Shown here: piece by piece, positions 38,469 to 50,625 of the stretch | Position numbering within the stretch: the first letter of the stretch is position 1 | Layout: every line of letters starts with the position of its first letter | Source: Pseudomonas syringae pv. cilantro | Lineage (GTDB): Bacteria > Pseudomonadota > Gammaproteobacteria > Pseudomonadales > Pseudomonadaceae | DNA: 58,612 nucleotides | Assembly: GCF_001293775.1 (NCBI RefSeq) | Contig: NZ_LGLN01000077.1 | Coordinates: forward strand, 6,127-64,738 | Direction of reading: 5' to 3' | Notes under the pieces: generated by a model | What the model was told of the DNA's origin: nothing | Database searches by the model: none | Seen by the model: the letters and a program-made list of their open reading frames with translations, nothing else | Program-made: the position numbers and the translations under genes

Positions 38469-39455
38469 TCAGCCCGTTATGCGCTGTGCCTTTTCAAGGA
38501 AGGTCCAGGCCACGAAGCGGCTCTGTTTCTGACCTTGGCCCATCTCCACGACTTTCACTTCAAGCGCGCCGGCTTTTTTCAGGGCGCTCTGGATCGGCGG
38601 CAGATTGCTCGCCTTGGATACCAGCGTACTGAACCACACCACCTGGCCAGGTAATTTGGCGCTTTCCTGGATCAGTTGCGTCACGAAACCGATTTCGCCG
38701 CCTTCGCACCACAATTCCTGAGACTGCCCGCCAAAGTTGAGCACCGGCAGCTTGCGCTTGGGATCAGCCTTGCCCAGTGCGCGCCATTTGCGCTGACTGC
38801 CGCGTTGCGCTTCGTCCAGCGAAGCATGGAAGGGCGGGTTGCAGAGGCTCACGTGGAAGCGTTCGCTGCTGTCGAGGAGCCCGAGCAGGATCTGTTTGCG
38901 ATTGCCCTGCAGGCGCACGCTGACGGCCTTTTGCAAACCGTTCGCTTTGACGATGGTGGTCGCTGCCGCGATGGCTGTGCTGTCGATGTCCGAACCCACG
39001 AACTGCCAGCCATAATCGCTGTGCCCCAACAGCGGGTAGATGCAGTTGGCGCCGGTGCCGATATCCAGAGCCCTGACCGATGGCCCGCGCGGGATCACGC
39101 CCTCGTTGTCCTCAGCGAGCAAGTCGGCGAGAAAGTGCAGATAGTCTGCACGCCCCGGAATGGGCGGGCACAGATAATCGGCCGGAATGTCCCAGTGCGC
39201 GATGCCATAGAACGCCCTGAGCAATGCGCGGTTGAACACCCGCACCGCCTGTGGGTTGGCGAAGTCGATGCTTTCCTTGCCGTAGGGATTGAGAATCACG
39301 AATGCGGCCAGTTCAGGACTGGATTTGATCAGCTTCGGAAAATCGTAGTGCCCCTGATGACGATTGCGCGGGTGCAAGGTGGCTTTCTCACGCGGCGCTG
39401 CTGGCTTTGCCGGGCGTTGAGGCTTCTTGCGCGGAGGTTTCGGGGTATCGGTCAT
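38469..39455 (-). CDS. rlmF: 23S rRNA (adenine1618-N6)-methyltransferase RlmF
   Basis: 328 aa. A Lys/Pro-rich N-terminal tail leads into [17 protein letters not shown] and the SAM-binding motif [15 protein letters not shown], with the catalytic NPPF motif (LCNPPFHAS). It methylates A1618 of 23S rRNA. The ATG at 39455 fits the family N-terminus; another at 39494 adds 13 residues, and neither has a clear ribosome site. Lies downstream of valS beyond a terminator. Confidence 0.92.
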   Translation of the reverse strand: MTDTPKPPRKKPQRPAKPAAPREKATLHPRNRHQGHYDFPKLIKSSPELAAFVILNPYGKESIDFANPQAVRVFNRALLRAFYGIAHWDIPADYLCPPIPGRADYLHFLADLLAEDNEGVIPRGPSVRALDIGTGANCIYPLLGHSDYGWQFVGSDIDSTAIAAATTIVKANGLQKAVSVRLQGNRKQILLGLLDSSERFHVSLCNPPFHASLDEAQRGSQRKWRALGKADPKRKLPVLNFGGQSQELWCEGGEIGFVTQLIQESAKLPGQVVWFSTLVSKASNLPPIQSALKKAGALEVKVVEMGQGQKQSRFVAWTFLEKAQRITG

Positions 39456-39515
39456 GGATTCGATTTCGGCTGCGAGTAGGTCAATACAGGACATTGGGAT
39501 GACAAAGGCCAGATA

Positions 39516-39546
39516 ACAAAAAGCCAGCCCACGTATGGGCTGGCTT
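39516..39546 (-). terminator. Terminator of valS
   Basis: On the minus strand: AGCCAGCCC - ATACGT - GGGCTGGCT followed by TTTTTG. Confidence 0.88.
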
Positions 39547-39557
39547 CTCTGACCACC

Positions 39558-42404
39558 TTACAGGCTGGCGATGCGCGCGTGTTGCTCGGCCAGCTTGCCC
39601 AGCGCCTGTTCGGCCTCGGTCAGCTTGGCGCGCTCCTTGGCGATGACTTCAGGCGGTGCCTTGTCGACGAAGGCTGCGTTGGACAGCTTGCCGCCGACGC
39701 GTTGCACTTCGCCTTGCAGGCGCTGGATTTCTTTGTCGAGGCGCGCCAGTTCCGCGCCCTTGTCGATCAGCCCGGCCATCGGCACCAGCACTTCCATGTC
39801 GCCCACCAGTGCGGTGGCAGACAGTGGCGCTTCGGCGCCATCGGTGAGCACGGTCATGGATTCAAGCTTGGCCAGCTTCTTGAGCAGGTAATCGTTTTCG
39901 CTCAGACGACGCTGGTCTTCGGCACTGACGTTCTTGAGGAACAATTGCAGCGGCTTGCCCGGACCGATGTTCATTTCGCCGCGGATATTACGCACAGCGA
40001 GCATCAGACCCTTTAACCATTCGATGTCGTCTTCGGCAGCCTGATCGATGCGTGCTTCGTTGGTCACGGGCCAAGGTTGCAGCATGATGGTCTTGCCTTC
40101 CACACCGGCCAGCGGCGCAAGGCGCTGCCAGATTTCTTCGGTGATGAACGGCATGAACGGATGCGCCAGACGCAACGCTACTTCCAGGACACGAACCAGC
40201 GTGCGACGTGTGCCGCGCTGACGTTCGACTGGTGCGGTTTCGTCCCACAGCACCGGCTTGGACAGCTCCAGATACCAGTCGCAATACTGGTTCCAGATGA
40301 ACTCGTACAAGGCCTGCGCGGCGAGGTCGAAACGGAACTGATCCAGTTGACGGGTCACTTCGGCTTCGGTGCGTTGCAGTTGCGAGATGATCCAGCGATC
40401 AGCCAGCGACAGCTCGACCGGTTCGCCGTTCTGCCCGCAGTCTTCGCCCTTGTCCAGCACGTAGCGCGCGGCGTTCCAGATCTTGTTGCAGAAGTTGCGG
40501 TAGCCTTCGACGCGACCCATGTCGAACTTGATGTCGCGACCGGTGGACGCCAGCGAGCAGAAGGTAAAGCGCAGGGCGTCGGTGCCATAGCTGGCGATGC
40601 CTTCGGCGAATTCCTGACGGGTCTGCTTCTCGATCTTCTTCGCCAGTTGCGGTTGCATCAGGCCACTGGTGCGTTTCTGCACCAGCGTTTCGAGGTCGAT
40701 ACCGTCAACGATGTCCAGCGGGTCCAGAACGTTGCCCTTGGACTTGGACATCTTCTGGCCCTGGCCATCACGCACCAGGCCGTGGACATAAACGGTCTTG
40801 AAAGGCACTTGCGGCGTACCGTCTTCGTTCTTCACCAAATGCAAGGTGAGCATGATCATCCGGGCAACCCAGAAGAAGATGATGTCAAAACCGGTGACCA
40901 GCACGTCGGTGGAGTGGAAAGTTTCCAGCGCCTTGGTCTTTTCCGGCCAGCCGAGCGTGGAGAAGGTCCACAGCCCCGAGCTGAACCAGGTGTCGAGTAC
41001 GTCATTGTCCTGTTGCAGCGCGACGTCCGGGCCAAGGTTGTTTTTGGCGCGAACTTCGGCTTCGTCGCGGCCTACATAGACCTTGCCTGACTCGTCGTAC
41101 CAGGCCGGGATGCGATGGCCCCACCAGAGCTGGCGGCTGATGCACCAGTCCTGGATGTCGCGCATCCACGAGAAGTACATGTTTTCGTACTGCTTGGGCA
41201 CGAACGCGATACGGCCGTCTTCTACCGCAGCAATCGCCGGTTCGGCCAGCGGTTTGGTGGACACGTACCACTGATCGGTCAACCACGGCTCGATGATGGT
41301 GCCGGAGCGGTCGCCCTTCGGCACTTTCAGGGCGTGATCGTCAACGCTGACCAGCAGCCCGGCGGCGTCGAACGCAGCAACGATCTGCTTGCGTGCTTCG
41401 AAACGGTCGAGACCGGCGTAGGCGGCAGGCAGGCTGCCGTCGACGCTTTCATTCAGTGTGCCATCGAGGTTGAACACCTGAGCAGCAGGCAGAACGCTGG
41501 CATTCTTGTCGAAAATGTTCAGCAGCGGCAAGTTATGGCGCTTGCCGACTTCGTAGTCGTTGAAATCGTGCGCCGGGGTGATTTTCACGCAGCCGGTGCC
41601 GAATTCAGGGTCACAGTAATCATCGGCAATGATTGGAATGCGGCGGCCGACCAGCGGCAGTTCGACGAACTTGCCGATCAGCGCCTTGTAGCGCTCGTCC
41701 TGCGGGTTCACGGCAACCGCCGCATCACCGAGCATGGTTTCCGGGCGGGTGGTGGCAACGATCAGGTAATCCAGGCCTTCGGCGGTTTTTGCGCCATCAG
41801 CCAGCGGGTAGCGCAGGTTCCACAGGTGGCCTTTCTCGTCGTGGTTTTCGACTTCGAGATCGGAAATCGCGGTGTGCAGCTTGGTGTCCCAGTTGACCAG
41901 CCGCTTGCCGCGGTAGATCAGGCCGTCCTCATGCAGGCGCACGAAGGCTTCTTTCACGGCTTCTGACAGGCCGTCGTCCATGGTGAAGCGCTCACGGCTC
42001 CAGTCGACCGACGAACCCAGTCGGCGGATCTGACGGCTGATATTGCCACCGGACTCGGCTTTCCACTCCCAGATCTTGTCGAGAAACTTCTCGCGGCCCA
42101 GCTCATGACGGCTCACGCCTTGCGCTTCGAGACGCCGCTCCACCAGCATCTGCGTGGCAATACCGGCGTGGTCGGTGCCCGGCTGCCACAGCGTGTTGCG
42201 ACCCTGCATGCGACGAAAACGGATCAGGGCGTCCATGATCGCGTTGTTGAAACCGTGACCCATGTGCAGGCTGCCGGTGACATTCGGCGGCGGGATCATG
42301 ATGGTGTACGAGTCACCCGCGCCTTGCGGAGCGAAGTAGTTCTCGGACTCCCAGGTCTGATACCAGGAAGTTTCGATGGCGTGCGGCTGGTAAGTCTTGT
42401 CCAT
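39558..42404 (-). CDS. valS: Valyl-tRNA synthetase
   Basis: 948-aa class I synthetase charging tRNA-Val. HIGH motif [13 protein letters not shown] (about residues 38-50), KMSKS motif QKMSKSKGN, an editing domain between them, and a C-terminal coiled coil ([22 protein letters not shown]). Complete. The start at 42404 is 180 bp from the divergent RHS gene. Confidence 0.98.
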   Translation of the reverse strand: MDKTYQPHAIETSWYQTWESENYFAPQGAGDSYTIMIPPPNVTGSLHMGHGFNNAIMDALIRFRRMQGRNTLWQPGTDHAGIATQMLVERRLEAQGVSRHELGREKFLDKIWEWKAESGGNISRQIRRLGSSVDWSRERFTMDDGLSEAVKEAFVRLHEDGLIYRGKRLVNWDTKLHTAISDLEVENHDEKGHLWNLRYPLADGAKTAEGLDYLIVATTRPETMLGDAAVAVNPQDERYKALIGKFVELPLVGRRIPIIADDYCDPEFGTGCVKITPAHDFNDYEVGKRHNLPLLNIFDKNASVLPAAQVFNLDGTLNESVDGSLPAAYAGLDRFEARKQIVAAFDAAGLLVSVDDHALKVPKGDRSGTIIEPWLTDQWYVSTKPLAEPAIAAVEDGRIAFVPKQYENMYFSWMRDIQDWCISRQLWWGHRIPAWYDESGKVYVGRDEAEVRAKNNLGPDVALQQDNDVLDTWFSSGLWTFSTLGWPEKTKALETFHSTDVLVTGFDIIFFWVARMIMLTLHLVKNEDGTPQVPFKTVYVHGLVRDGQGQKMSKSKGNVLDPLDIVDGIDLETLVQKRTSGLMQPQLAKKIEKQTRQEFAEGIASYGTDALRFTFCSLASTGRDIKFDMGRVEGYRNFCNKIWNAARYVLDKGEDCGQNGEPVELSLADRWIISQLQRTEAEVTRQLDQFRFDLAAQALYEFIWNQYCDWYLELSKPVLWDETAPVERQRGTRRTLVRVLEVALRLAHPFMPFITEEIWQRLAPLAGVEGKTIMLQPWPVTNEARIDQAAEDDIEWLKGLMLAVRNIRGEMNIGPGKPLQLFLKNVSAEDQRRLSENDYLLKKLAKLESMTVLTDGAEAPLSATALVGDMEVLVPMAGLIDKGAELARLDKEIQRLQGEVQRVGGKLSNAAFVDKAPPEVIAKERAKLTEAEQALGKLAEQHARIASL

Positions 42405-42584
42405 GCGCGGCGGGAACCTGTGGCCTTGATTCGGAAACCGGCAAGTATAGACCTGTGGGCAAGCGACAAGCCACAGGAGTAGCTGTGAGCTTTAAGCTGC
42501 AAGCTGGCAGTTCTGTCAGTAGGCGGCGTGTGGGCCATGGGGCATGATCGATATTCAGACTTTACTTGCAGGGCGGACGCCGCC

Positions 42585-43718
42585 ATGGACGACACGCCTG
42601 AAGCCAGACGCGCACTGTGTCGATATCGCTATGACGCGCTTGATCGTATTGCCGTCGTCGATCCCGAGGCGCAGGAGGCGGTTTCGCGGTTCTATCAAAA
42701 AAACCGTTTGACCGTCGAGATACAGGGCGCTGTGCGTCGTCGTTTGCTTCACGGCGAAGACCGTTTGCTGGCGGAATATAAAACTGAAGGCTCCAGTGTC
42801 AGGGCGGACCTGCTGGGCACCGACATGCAAGGCAGTGTGCTGGAGGCTGTGAGCGGGCAAGAGCGCCAGTCGTTGGCTTACAGTCCCTATGGTCATCGCG
42901 CGCAGGGCGGCCCCTTTTCCGGTTTCAACGGTGAGCGCGCGGACCCTGTGACCGGACATTATCTGTTGGGTAAGGGCTATCGTGCTTTCAACCCGGTACT
43001 GATGCGGTTCAATAGTCCGGACAGCCTGAGCCCATTCGGGCGGGGAGGCTTGAATGCGTATGCGTATTGTCAGGGGGATCCGGTTAATCGGAGTGATCCG
43101 GGTGGGCATATTTCATCTCCCTTTCTTGCACGCATGAGGATGCACTTCAAGCCACGTAGCTCGGTTACCATTGAGAATCTGCCGGACGAAATGATTGGAA
43201 AGATACTTGAACGCCTGTCTTTCACAGACGTAAACGAACTGGGCAAAGCGTCCACCAGATTGAACAGCGCAATCGCCATGCAGGCCGCTTGGCATTTGAA
43301 AAAGCGTTGGGCAGGCGGAAATAATCCAAGCGCATTGTCACGCCTTAACGATGTTGTGAAAAACGATCCAAGCCATTCGTTCAGCGCGTTCAGGAATGAC
43401 CACTTCAAAACAGGGTTCGAAGAAGCAGTGAACAACGTCGACCAAATAATGAGTAATCAAATCCAGGCGGCCAAGCGTGCGGAGCAATCATTCTTTGAAG
43501 AATTCACGGGTATATCAAATGCGAGCCATTACGAATTTGGAGAGCAATTAGCTATTAAACGTCAGGAGCACGCACGTTCTCCCGACATCCTGCGAGAAAT
43601 TAATAGGGATGCGGGTAAACGCACGAGGTTGACGGGGGCCAAGTTCACCAGCATTGGTCGTAAGGCAGATATGATGCGATTGGTAGCCGAGATCCGCACC
43701 GCATTGAACTCTCCCTGA
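42585..43718 (+). CDS. Short RHS-core protein with F-box-like C-terminal domain
   Basis: 377 aa from ATG 42585 (GTG 42528 and ATG 42537 are in-frame alternatives). Residues about 10-175 are an RHS-associated core (CRYRYDALDR, YSPYGHR, GFNGERADPVTGHYLLGKGYR, FNSPDSLSPFGRGGLNAYAY, DPGGH), the form found in orphan Pseudomonas RHS proteins. The tail is unrelated to the core and AT-richer. Residues 196-232 read IENLPDEMIGKILERLSFTD followed by VNELGKASTRLNSAIAM, matching the eukaryotic F-box pattern (LPDEll..IL..L...dl......s...n.li). F-box proteins recruit Skp1 of host ubiquitin ligases, so a host-targeting role is possible. Residues 240-377 are helical and unassigned. No signal peptide. Confidence 0.85.
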   Translation: MDDTPEARRALCRYRYDALDRIAVVDPEAQEAVSRFYQKNRLTVEIQGAVRRRLLHGEDRLLAEYKTEGSSVRADLLGTDMQGSVLEAVSGQERQSLAYSPYGHRAQGGPFSGFNGERADPVTGHYLLGKGYRAFNPVLMRFNSPDSLSPFGRGGLNAYAYCQGDPVNRSDPGGHISSPFLARMRMHFKPRSSVTIENLPDEMIGKILERLSFTDVNELGKASTRLNSAIAMQAAWHLKKRWAGGNNPSALSRLNDVVKNDPSHSFSAFRNDHFKTGFEEAVNNVDQIMSNQIQAAKRAEQSFFEEFTGISNASHYEFGEQLAIKRQEHARSPDILREINRDAGKRTRLTGAKFTSIGRKADMMRLVAEIRTALNSP

Positions 43719-43760
43719 CAGAATTTCTGCGCGCGTGTGTTCCGGATTCCTGACCACCCC

Positions 43761-44189
43761 TCACTTCTGCTGCTGCGCCAATAACCGCTCCAGCCTGGCC
43801 TCCAGCCGCCGCTTGATTTCAGTCTCGATATGCGGGGCAAAGTCATCAATCACGTCCTGCATGATCAATTGCGCAGCGGCGCGCAGTTCGTTGTCCAGAT
43901 GCAACAGGGCATCGGGATTAGGCAGCGCTGGTTGGGCTTGCTGAACCTGCTCGACGGAGGCATGAGGCTCATCGGGCGTCAGAGTCGGGATATCGTCTTC
44001 GTCGAAGTCCTGTTGATGCGTGTTGTCTGGCCGGTTGCCGACCACATCGAACAACAACGGAATCTGCCCTTCGCGTTGAACCGTATCGTTTAGCAGAGCA
44101 GGGTGGTTGGCGTCATCGCCGAGCAATTGGCGGATCGATTCGAGGTCGTCCAGCAAATGCGCGGATCCAGCTTTGTTTGAAGTGTCCAT
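43761..44189 (-). CDS. Conserved small acidic protein downstream of holC
   Basis: 142 aa, rich in Asp/Glu in its middle (QQDFDEDDIPTLTPDEP), with an amphipathic C-terminal helix (HIETEIKRRLEARLERLL). ATG at 44189 has GAGGAC upstream; it begins 7 bp after the holC stop, so the two are co-transcribed. I do not recognise a characterised family; a structural or accessory role beside the replication subunit is only a guess. Confidence 0.8.
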   Translation of the reverse strand: MDTSNKAGSAHLLDDLESIRQLLGDDANHPALLNDTVQREGQIPLLFDVVGNRPDNTHQQDFDEDDIPTLTPDEPHASVEQVQQAQPALPNPDALLHLDNELRAAAQLIMQDVIDDFAPHIETEIKRRLEARLERLLAQQQK

Positions 44190-44196
44190 CGGGTCC

Positions 44197-44625
44197 TCAA
44201 AGACGCTGCAGTCGGTGATCTTGCGGAGGATAGCCCTGTTCGCGGTAGGAGCGGAAACTCTCGCGTGCGGCAAGGCGTATGGCCGGGTCTTCGACAACCA
44301 CTTCCGCCACGCGGGCGAATCGGCTGAAAAAGGCCGGAATGCTCAGGTCGAGGTTGACCAGCAGGTCGTCGTGCGCCCCCGGATCTGCGCCAAGGCCCAG
44401 CACCACCGGGGCATCGTGATCGCTCTCGGCGTCGCCATGGGGCAGAAACACTTCGCCCTTGAAGCGCCAGAGGCGGGCGTCGAGGTCTTCGCGCTGCGCT
44501 GCATCGCTGCAGTGCAGGTAAACCCTGTGGCCGAGCCGCCAGGCTTTTTCCGTCAGTTTGCAGGCAAAGTCCAGGCGAGCTGCAGGGTCGGCACTGGGCA
44601 GGATGTAAAAATCGACTTGAGTCAT
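44197..44625 (-). CDS. holC: DNA polymerase III subunit chi
   Basis: 142 aa starting MTQVDFYILPSADP. The chi subunit binds SSB and psi in the clamp-loader complex. Motifs fit the family: ACKLTEKAWRLGHRVYLHC and WRFKGEVFLPH. It lies directly after pepA on the same strand, an arrangement conserved in gamma-proteobacteria (pepA-holC-valS). Here valS is separate. Confidence 0.93.
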   Translation of the reverse strand: MTQVDFYILPSADPAARLDFACKLTEKAWRLGHRVYLHCSDAAQREDLDARLWRFKGEVFLPHGDAESDHDAPVVLGLGADPGAHDDLLVNLDLSIPAFFSRFARVAEVVVEDPAIRLAARESFRSYREQGYPPQDHRLQRL

Positions 44626-44684
44626 GTGGGGTCCGTAACCGGTGGCGTATCGAGGGTGAGCCCGATACGCCAGGGTTGCTTTAC

Positions 44685-46337
<1,653 letters not shown>

Positions 46338-46492
46338 CTATCCCCGGTGTGCAGTGACAGAAACGCACAATCACAGGATAATGCCGCATATTTTTTATGC
46401 CCACGCCTTTTGCAGGCGTGAATTTCCGGTTGCCGTGGCTCACAATTTTCCCTGTTTGGCTGCCTGAGCCTGACAACTCTGGAGTGTCTGGT

Positions 46493-47620
46493 TTGATTGT
46501 CTTTCGTTATCTGTCTCGAGAAGTACTGCTTACCCTGAGCGCAGTCAGCGCCGTGCTGCTGGTGTTCATCATGAGCGGACGGTTCATCAAGTACCTGGCG
46601 CAGGCCGCTTCCGGTGCGCTTGATCCAAGCGTGCTGTTCATGATCATGGGCTTCCGCCTGCCGGGGTTTCTGCAGGTGATTCTGCCACTGGGGCTGTTTC
46701 TCGGCATTCTGATGGCATACGGGCGTCTCTATCTGGAAAGTGAAATGACCGTGCTGGCCGCGACCGGCATGAGCCAGCAGCGTTTGCTCGCCATCACCAT
46801 GGGCCCTGCGGCGCTGGTCGGGCTGGTGGTCGCCTGGCTGAGTTTCAGCCTCGCTCCACAGGGGGCTGCGCAGTTTTCGCAGTTGATCAACCAGCAGGAT
46901 GCGATGACCGAGTTCGACACGCTGGTGCCGGGTCGCTTCCAGGCGTTGCGTGACGGTACGCGCATCACCTACACCAAGGAGCTTTCCGATGATCGTTCGC
47001 AACTGACCGGCGTGTTCATTTCCGAAAAGCGCATGTCCAGCGACAAGAGCAAGGACAACGGTATTACCGTGCTGGTGGCCGAGAAGGGGCATCAGGAGGT
47101 TCAGCCCAATGGCAGCCGCTTCCTGATTCTGGAAAACGGCTATCGCTATGACGGTAATCCGGGGGCTGCCGACTACCGCGTGATCAAGTACGACACTTAC
47201 GGTGCGGCATTGCCCAAGCCGGAAATCAGTGAAGAGGTCACCGACCGCGAAGCCATCCCGACCAGCGAGCTGTTTGGTAATCGTACCGCGCGTTCTGTTG
47301 CCGAGTTGCAATGGCGTATCTCACTGCCGCTGTCGGTGTTCATCGTGACCCTGATGGCCATTCCGCTGTCGCGCGTCAACCCGCGCCAGGGCCGCTACCT
47401 GAAGCTGCTGCCGGCGATCCTGTTGTACATGTCGTACCTGGCCATTCTGATCTCGGTGCGCAGTTCGCTGGAGAAAGGCAAGCTGCCGCTCAGTCTGGGC
47501 ATGTGGTGGGTGCACGCCATCTACCTGGCCATCGGCCTGGTGCTGTTCTACTGGGAGCCTATACGGTTGAAAATGGCGAGTCGTCGTAGCGTCACGGAGG
47601 TGACTCGTGGTCAAGCTTGA
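46493..47620 (+). CDS. lptF: LPS export permease LptF
   Basis: 375 aa, inner-membrane component of the LptB2FG transporter that moves lipopolysaccharide to the outer membrane. Membrane segments flank a periplasmic beta-jellyroll domain. A TTG at 46493 gives the conserved opening (L/M)IVFRYLSREVLLTLSAV and has GGAG 8 bp upstream; the open frame extends further back without a better site. Overlaps lptG by 14 bp. Confidence 0.94.
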   Translation: MIVFRYLSREVLLTLSAVSAVLLVFIMSGRFIKYLAQAASGALDPSVLFMIMGFRLPGFLQVILPLGLFLGILMAYGRLYLESEMTVLAATGMSQQRLLAITMGPAALVGLVVAWLSFSLAPQGAAQFSQLINQQDAMTEFDTLVPGRFQALRDGTRITYTKELSDDRSQLTGVFISEKRMSSDKSKDNGITVLVAEKGHQEVQPNGSRFLILENGYRYDGNPGAADYRVIKYDTYGAALPKPEISEEVTDREAIPTSELFGNRTARSVAELQWRISLPLSVFIVTLMAIPLSRVNPRQGRYLKLLPAILLYMSYLAILISVRSSLEKGKLPLSLGMWWVHAIYLAIGLVLFYWEPIRLKMASRRSVTEVTRGQA

Positions 47621-48668
47621 TCGTTACATCGGTAAAAGCGTGCTGCTGGCGATCCTGGCGGTGCTGGGGATCATTCTGGGGCTGGTTTCGTTGTTCGCGT
47701 TCATCGATGAGATGGGCGATATCAGCGACACCTATACGCTGCCGGATGCGCTCAGCTACGTCATGATGACCGCGCCGCGCCGCGTCTACGACACCTTGCC
47801 GATGGCTGCCCTGATCGGCTGTCTGATCGGTCTCGGTTCGCTGGCCAGCAGCAGCGAGCTGACCATCATGCGCGCCGCCGGTGTGTCCATCGGGCGAATC
47901 GTCTGGGCGGTCATGAAGCCGATGCTGCTGCTGATGATCGCCGGCGTGCTGGTCGGTGAATATGTCGCGCCTTACGCCGAGAACAAGGCTCAGGCGGCAC
48001 GTTCGCTGGCGCAGGGGCTGGGTGATGCGCAAAGCGCCAAACACGGTCTGTGGCATCGTCAGGGCGAGGAGTTCATCCACATCAACACGGTGCAGCCTAA
48101 CGGGCTGATGCTGGGTGTCACGCGTTATCGCTTCGACGACCAGCGCCACATGCTAACCTCCAGTTTTGCCAAGGAAGCCCACTTCAAGACCGATTACTGG
48201 GAATTGAAGGACGTGACCACCACGCATTTCAATGACGGCCGTACCGAAGTTATCAATACTCCGGACGAGCGCTGGGATGTATCGCTCAGCCCGCAACTGC
48301 TCAGCACCGTAATCATGCCGCCCGAGTCGCTGTCGATCAGTGGTCTCTGGAGCTATGCGCACTATCTGGCCGATCAGGGCTTGAGCAACGGCCGTTACTG
48401 GCTGGCGTTCTGGACCAAAGTATTGCAACCGGCCGTGACCGTGGCACTGGTGTTGATGGCTATTTCCTTCATCTTTGGTCCGCTGCGTTCCGTAACGCTG
48501 GGGCAGCGGGTGTTCACAGGGGTTGTGGTCGGTTTCACGTTCCGCATCATTCAGGACCTGCTGGGCCCGTCGAGCCTGCTGTTCGGCTTCCCGCCGCTGC
48601 TGGCTGTGCTGTTGCCTGCCGGGGTGTGTGCGCTGGCAGGTGTGCTGCTACTGCGCCGCGCGGGGTAA
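47607..48668 (+). CDS. lptG: LPS export permease LptG
   Basis: 353-aa partner of LptF, starting at GTG 47607 inside the lptF end. It opens KLDRYIGKSVLLAILAVLG and has AAGVSIGRIVW, where the coupling helix to LptB lies. The C-terminus has four hydrophobic segments. A terminator follows. Confidence 0.95.
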   Translation: MVKLDRYIGKSVLLAILAVLGIILGLVSLFAFIDEMGDISDTYTLPDALSYVMMTAPRRVYDTLPMAALIGCLIGLGSLASSSELTIMRAAGVSIGRIVWAVMKPMLLLMIAGVLVGEYVAPYAENKAQAARSLAQGLGDAQSAKHGLWHRQGEEFIHINTVQPNGLMLGVTRYRFDDQRHMLTSSFAKEAHFKTDYWELKDVTTTHFNDGRTEVINTPDERWDVSLSPQLLSTVIMPPESLSISGLWSYAHYLADQGLSNGRYWLAFWTKVLQPAVTVALVLMAISFIFGPLRSVTLGQRVFTGVVVGFTFRIIQDLLGPSSLLFGFPPLLAVLLPAGVCALAGVLLLRRAG

Positions 48669-48690
48669 CGCGTCGCAACGTTAATGAAAC

Positions 48691-48712
48691 GCCGACCTCG
48701 TGTCGGCTTTTT
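48691..48712 (+). terminator. Terminator of lptFG
   Basis: GCCGAC - CTCGT - GTCGGC followed by TTTTT. Confidence 0.85.
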
Positions 48713-48770
48713 CATGTGCGAGGGTTCGCACCGCACGACGCAGAAGTTCGCTGTTTACCCGATCACAGAT

Positions 48771-48810
48771 GCACAAAAGCCTCTGGCATCACTGCCAGAG
48801 GCTTTTGTGC
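48771..48810. terminator. Long perfect hairpin terminator of the cold-shock gene
   Basis: GCACAAAAGCCTCTGGCA - TCAC - TGCCAGAGGCTTTTGTGC, an 18-bp perfect stem with A and T runs near the base. Lies 10 bp after the csp stop on the minus strand and may stop transcription from both sides. Confidence 0.88.
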
Positions 48811-48819
48811 AGGCGTTGC

Positions 48820-49032
48820 TTAGCCTTCTGTCTGAACTTCGTCAGCCTGCAGGCCTTTCTGGCCCTGTACCGAAACGAAGGTAACTTTCTGGCCTTCTTT
48901 CAGGCTCTTGAAGCCGCTACCCTGAATCGCGCGGAAGTGTACAAACAGATCCGCCCCGCTCTCAGGAGTGATAAAACCAAAACCTTTTTCGTCGTTGAAC
49001 CACTTGACGGTACCGCTCTGACGTTCAGCCAT
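48820..49032 (-). CDS. Cold-shock domain protein (CspA family)
   Basis: 70-aa single cold-shock domain: [15 protein letters not shown] (RNP1) and DLFVHF (RNP2). These proteins bind single-stranded RNA and DNA and act as RNA chaperones. Ribosome site AAGGAAATAAG precedes the ATG. About 400 bp upstream separates it from gcvT. Confidence 0.96.
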   Translation of the reverse strand: MAERQSGTVKWFNDEKGFGFITPESGADLFVHFRAIQGSGFKSLKEGQKVTFVSVQGQKGLQADEVQTEG

Positions 49033-49209
49033 TTTCTTATTTCCTTTGACGCTTGAATTAATGACAGCCTCTTTACAGGAAAGAGCACTGGGGCTGGTTG
49101 CAGGAAGTAAGAAACGTAGAGCGGGTGTAGCAACCTAGAGCTACTGCCCAGGCCCAGATTCAGCGACCCATGCAAACACAGTTCAGAAACTCTACGCCAA
49201 CTCTCATTA

Positions 49210-49258
49210 CAAAAACAAGCCCCTGTGTTTCCCTGTTCAGTACCCTGTTTACGGGGCT
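49210..49258 (-). terminator. Terminator-like hairpin upstream of the cold-shock gene
   Basis: On the minus strand AAGCCCC (49258-49252) pairs with GGGGCTT (49222-49216), followed by GTTTTTGT. The 29-nt loop carries CCCTGTT twice (plus-strand reading). It lies in the 400-bp gcvT-csp gap (49033-49432) and could end gcv transcription or act in the csp leader. The gap also has TGTTCCCGA/TCGGGAACA (49357-49387) just after gcvT. No gene seen in it. Confidence 0.5.
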
Positions 49259-49432
49259 TCAACGAGGGCGCACGGGTGTTCACTGATTAAGTGCAGGCGC
49301 AGGCGCTATATAATATTTTGCACTTTATAGGTGCGTTTTTGACATAACGCGTTCACTGTTCCCGAGGGGTTGAAGTCTTCGGGAACAGCAGTATGGGTGC
49401 GAAATCTGTTGTTGTTTTTTTGACGCCTTTAT

Positions 49433-50557
49433 TTAACCGCGGAAGTAACGCTGTGCAACGAAAGGCATTTTAGTTACACGCATCGGGACTTTCTTGCCAC
49501 GCACCATGGCCCAGACCGGGGTATCCAGCGCCGCATACTGGCTGTCCAGATAACCCATTGCCAATGGACCGCCCAGGCTAGGGCCAAAGCCGCCGCTGCA
49601 CACGGTGCCGATGACCGAATCCTGCTCATCGACGATCTGCGTGCCTTCCCGCACCGGAGTGCGTTCCTGTGGCAAAAGGCCGACGCGCTTCTTGTCCACG
49701 CCGTTTTGCTGTTGAGCGAAGATCTGTTCGGCACCCGGAAAGCCGCCTGCGCGCGCGCCGTCAGCGCGGCGCACTTTAGAGATCGCCCACAGCAGGCTGG
49801 CTTGAATCGGTGACGTTTCGGTATCCATGTCATGCCCGTAAAGGCACAGGCCTGCTTCCAGACGCAGCGAGTCACGCGCGCCAAGGCCGATAGGGTCGAC
49901 TTCCGGCTCTTCCAGCAGGCGACGCGCCAAGGCTTCTGCCTGCTCGGCCGGGACCGAGATTTCATAGCCGTCTTCACCGGTGTAGCCCGAGCGACTGACG
50001 TAGCACTGAACGCCCAGCAGCGCGACACTGGCGAATTGCATGAAAGTCATGCTCGCCACCTCGGGGGCGAGGCGTGCCAGCACCGTTACGGCCTGCGGAC
50101 CTTGCAGCGCCAGCAGGGCGCGTTCTTCGAACAGCGGTTCGATCGTGCATTGACCGGCCAGGTGCTGGCGAAGGTGGGCGAGATCCTGTTCCTTGCAGGC
50201 GGCGTTGACCACCAGCATCAATTGCTCGTTACCAAGGTTGGCGACCATGAGATCGTCGAGGATGCCGCCGGACTCATTGGTGAACATCGCGTAGCGCTGC
50301 ATACCGACCGGCAGATCGATGATGTCGACGGGCACCAGGGTTTCCAGCGCCTTGGCGGCACCGGCACCGCCGAGGCGGATCTGCCCCATGTGCGAGACAT
50401 CGAACAGCCCCGCCTGAGCGCGGGTGTGCAGGTGTTCCTTCATCACGCCGGCCGGATATTGCACAGGCATGTCGTAGCCGGCGAAAGGCACCATCTTCGC
50501 GCCCAGTTCGCGGTGAAGGGCGTTCAAAGGGGTGATCAGCAGCTTCTCTGTGGACAT
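49433..50557 (-). CDS. gcvT: Glycine cleavage system T protein (aminomethyltransferase)
   Basis: 374 aa. It transfers the methylene group from the H-protein lipoamide to tetrahydrofolate. MSTEKLLITPLNALHRELGAKMVPFAGYDMPVQY is the typical start; the Asp-containing FDVSHMGQ motif follows. ATG 50557 with GAGGAA upstream; a longer open frame adds 75 unlikely residues. Third gene of gcvHPT. Confidence 0.96.
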   Translation of the reverse strand: MSTEKLLITPLNALHRELGAKMVPFAGYDMPVQYPAGVMKEHLHTRAQAGLFDVSHMGQIRLGGAGAAKALETLVPVDIIDLPVGMQRYAMFTNESGGILDDLMVANLGNEQLMLVVNAACKEQDLAHLRQHLAGQCTIEPLFEERALLALQGPQAVTVLARLAPEVASMTFMQFASVALLGVQCYVSRSGYTGEDGYEISVPAEQAEALARRLLEEPEVDPIGLGARDSLRLEAGLCLYGHDMDTETSPIQASLLWAISKVRRADGARAGGFPGAEQIFAQQQNGVDKKRVGLLPQERTPVREGTQIVDEQDSVIGTVCSGGFGPSLGGPLAMGYLDSQYAALDTPVWAMVRGKKVPMRVTKMPFVAQRYFRG

Positions 50558-50625
50558 TTTTGATTCCTCGTAAGGCAAGCCATACGCCTGCGCCCTGACC
50601 AACGGCGCAGGCCGGCAGCAGGCGA

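Noticed and set aside
42481..42520. AGCTTTAAGCTGCAAGCT run as an attachment site of the RHS gene
   Set aside because: Similar short repeats occur elsewhere in the window, and there is no tRNA, integrase or matching copy at the other end of the gene.
48571..48820. Small frames overlapping the lptG and csp terminators
   Set aside because: They cross terminator hairpins and lack start signals.
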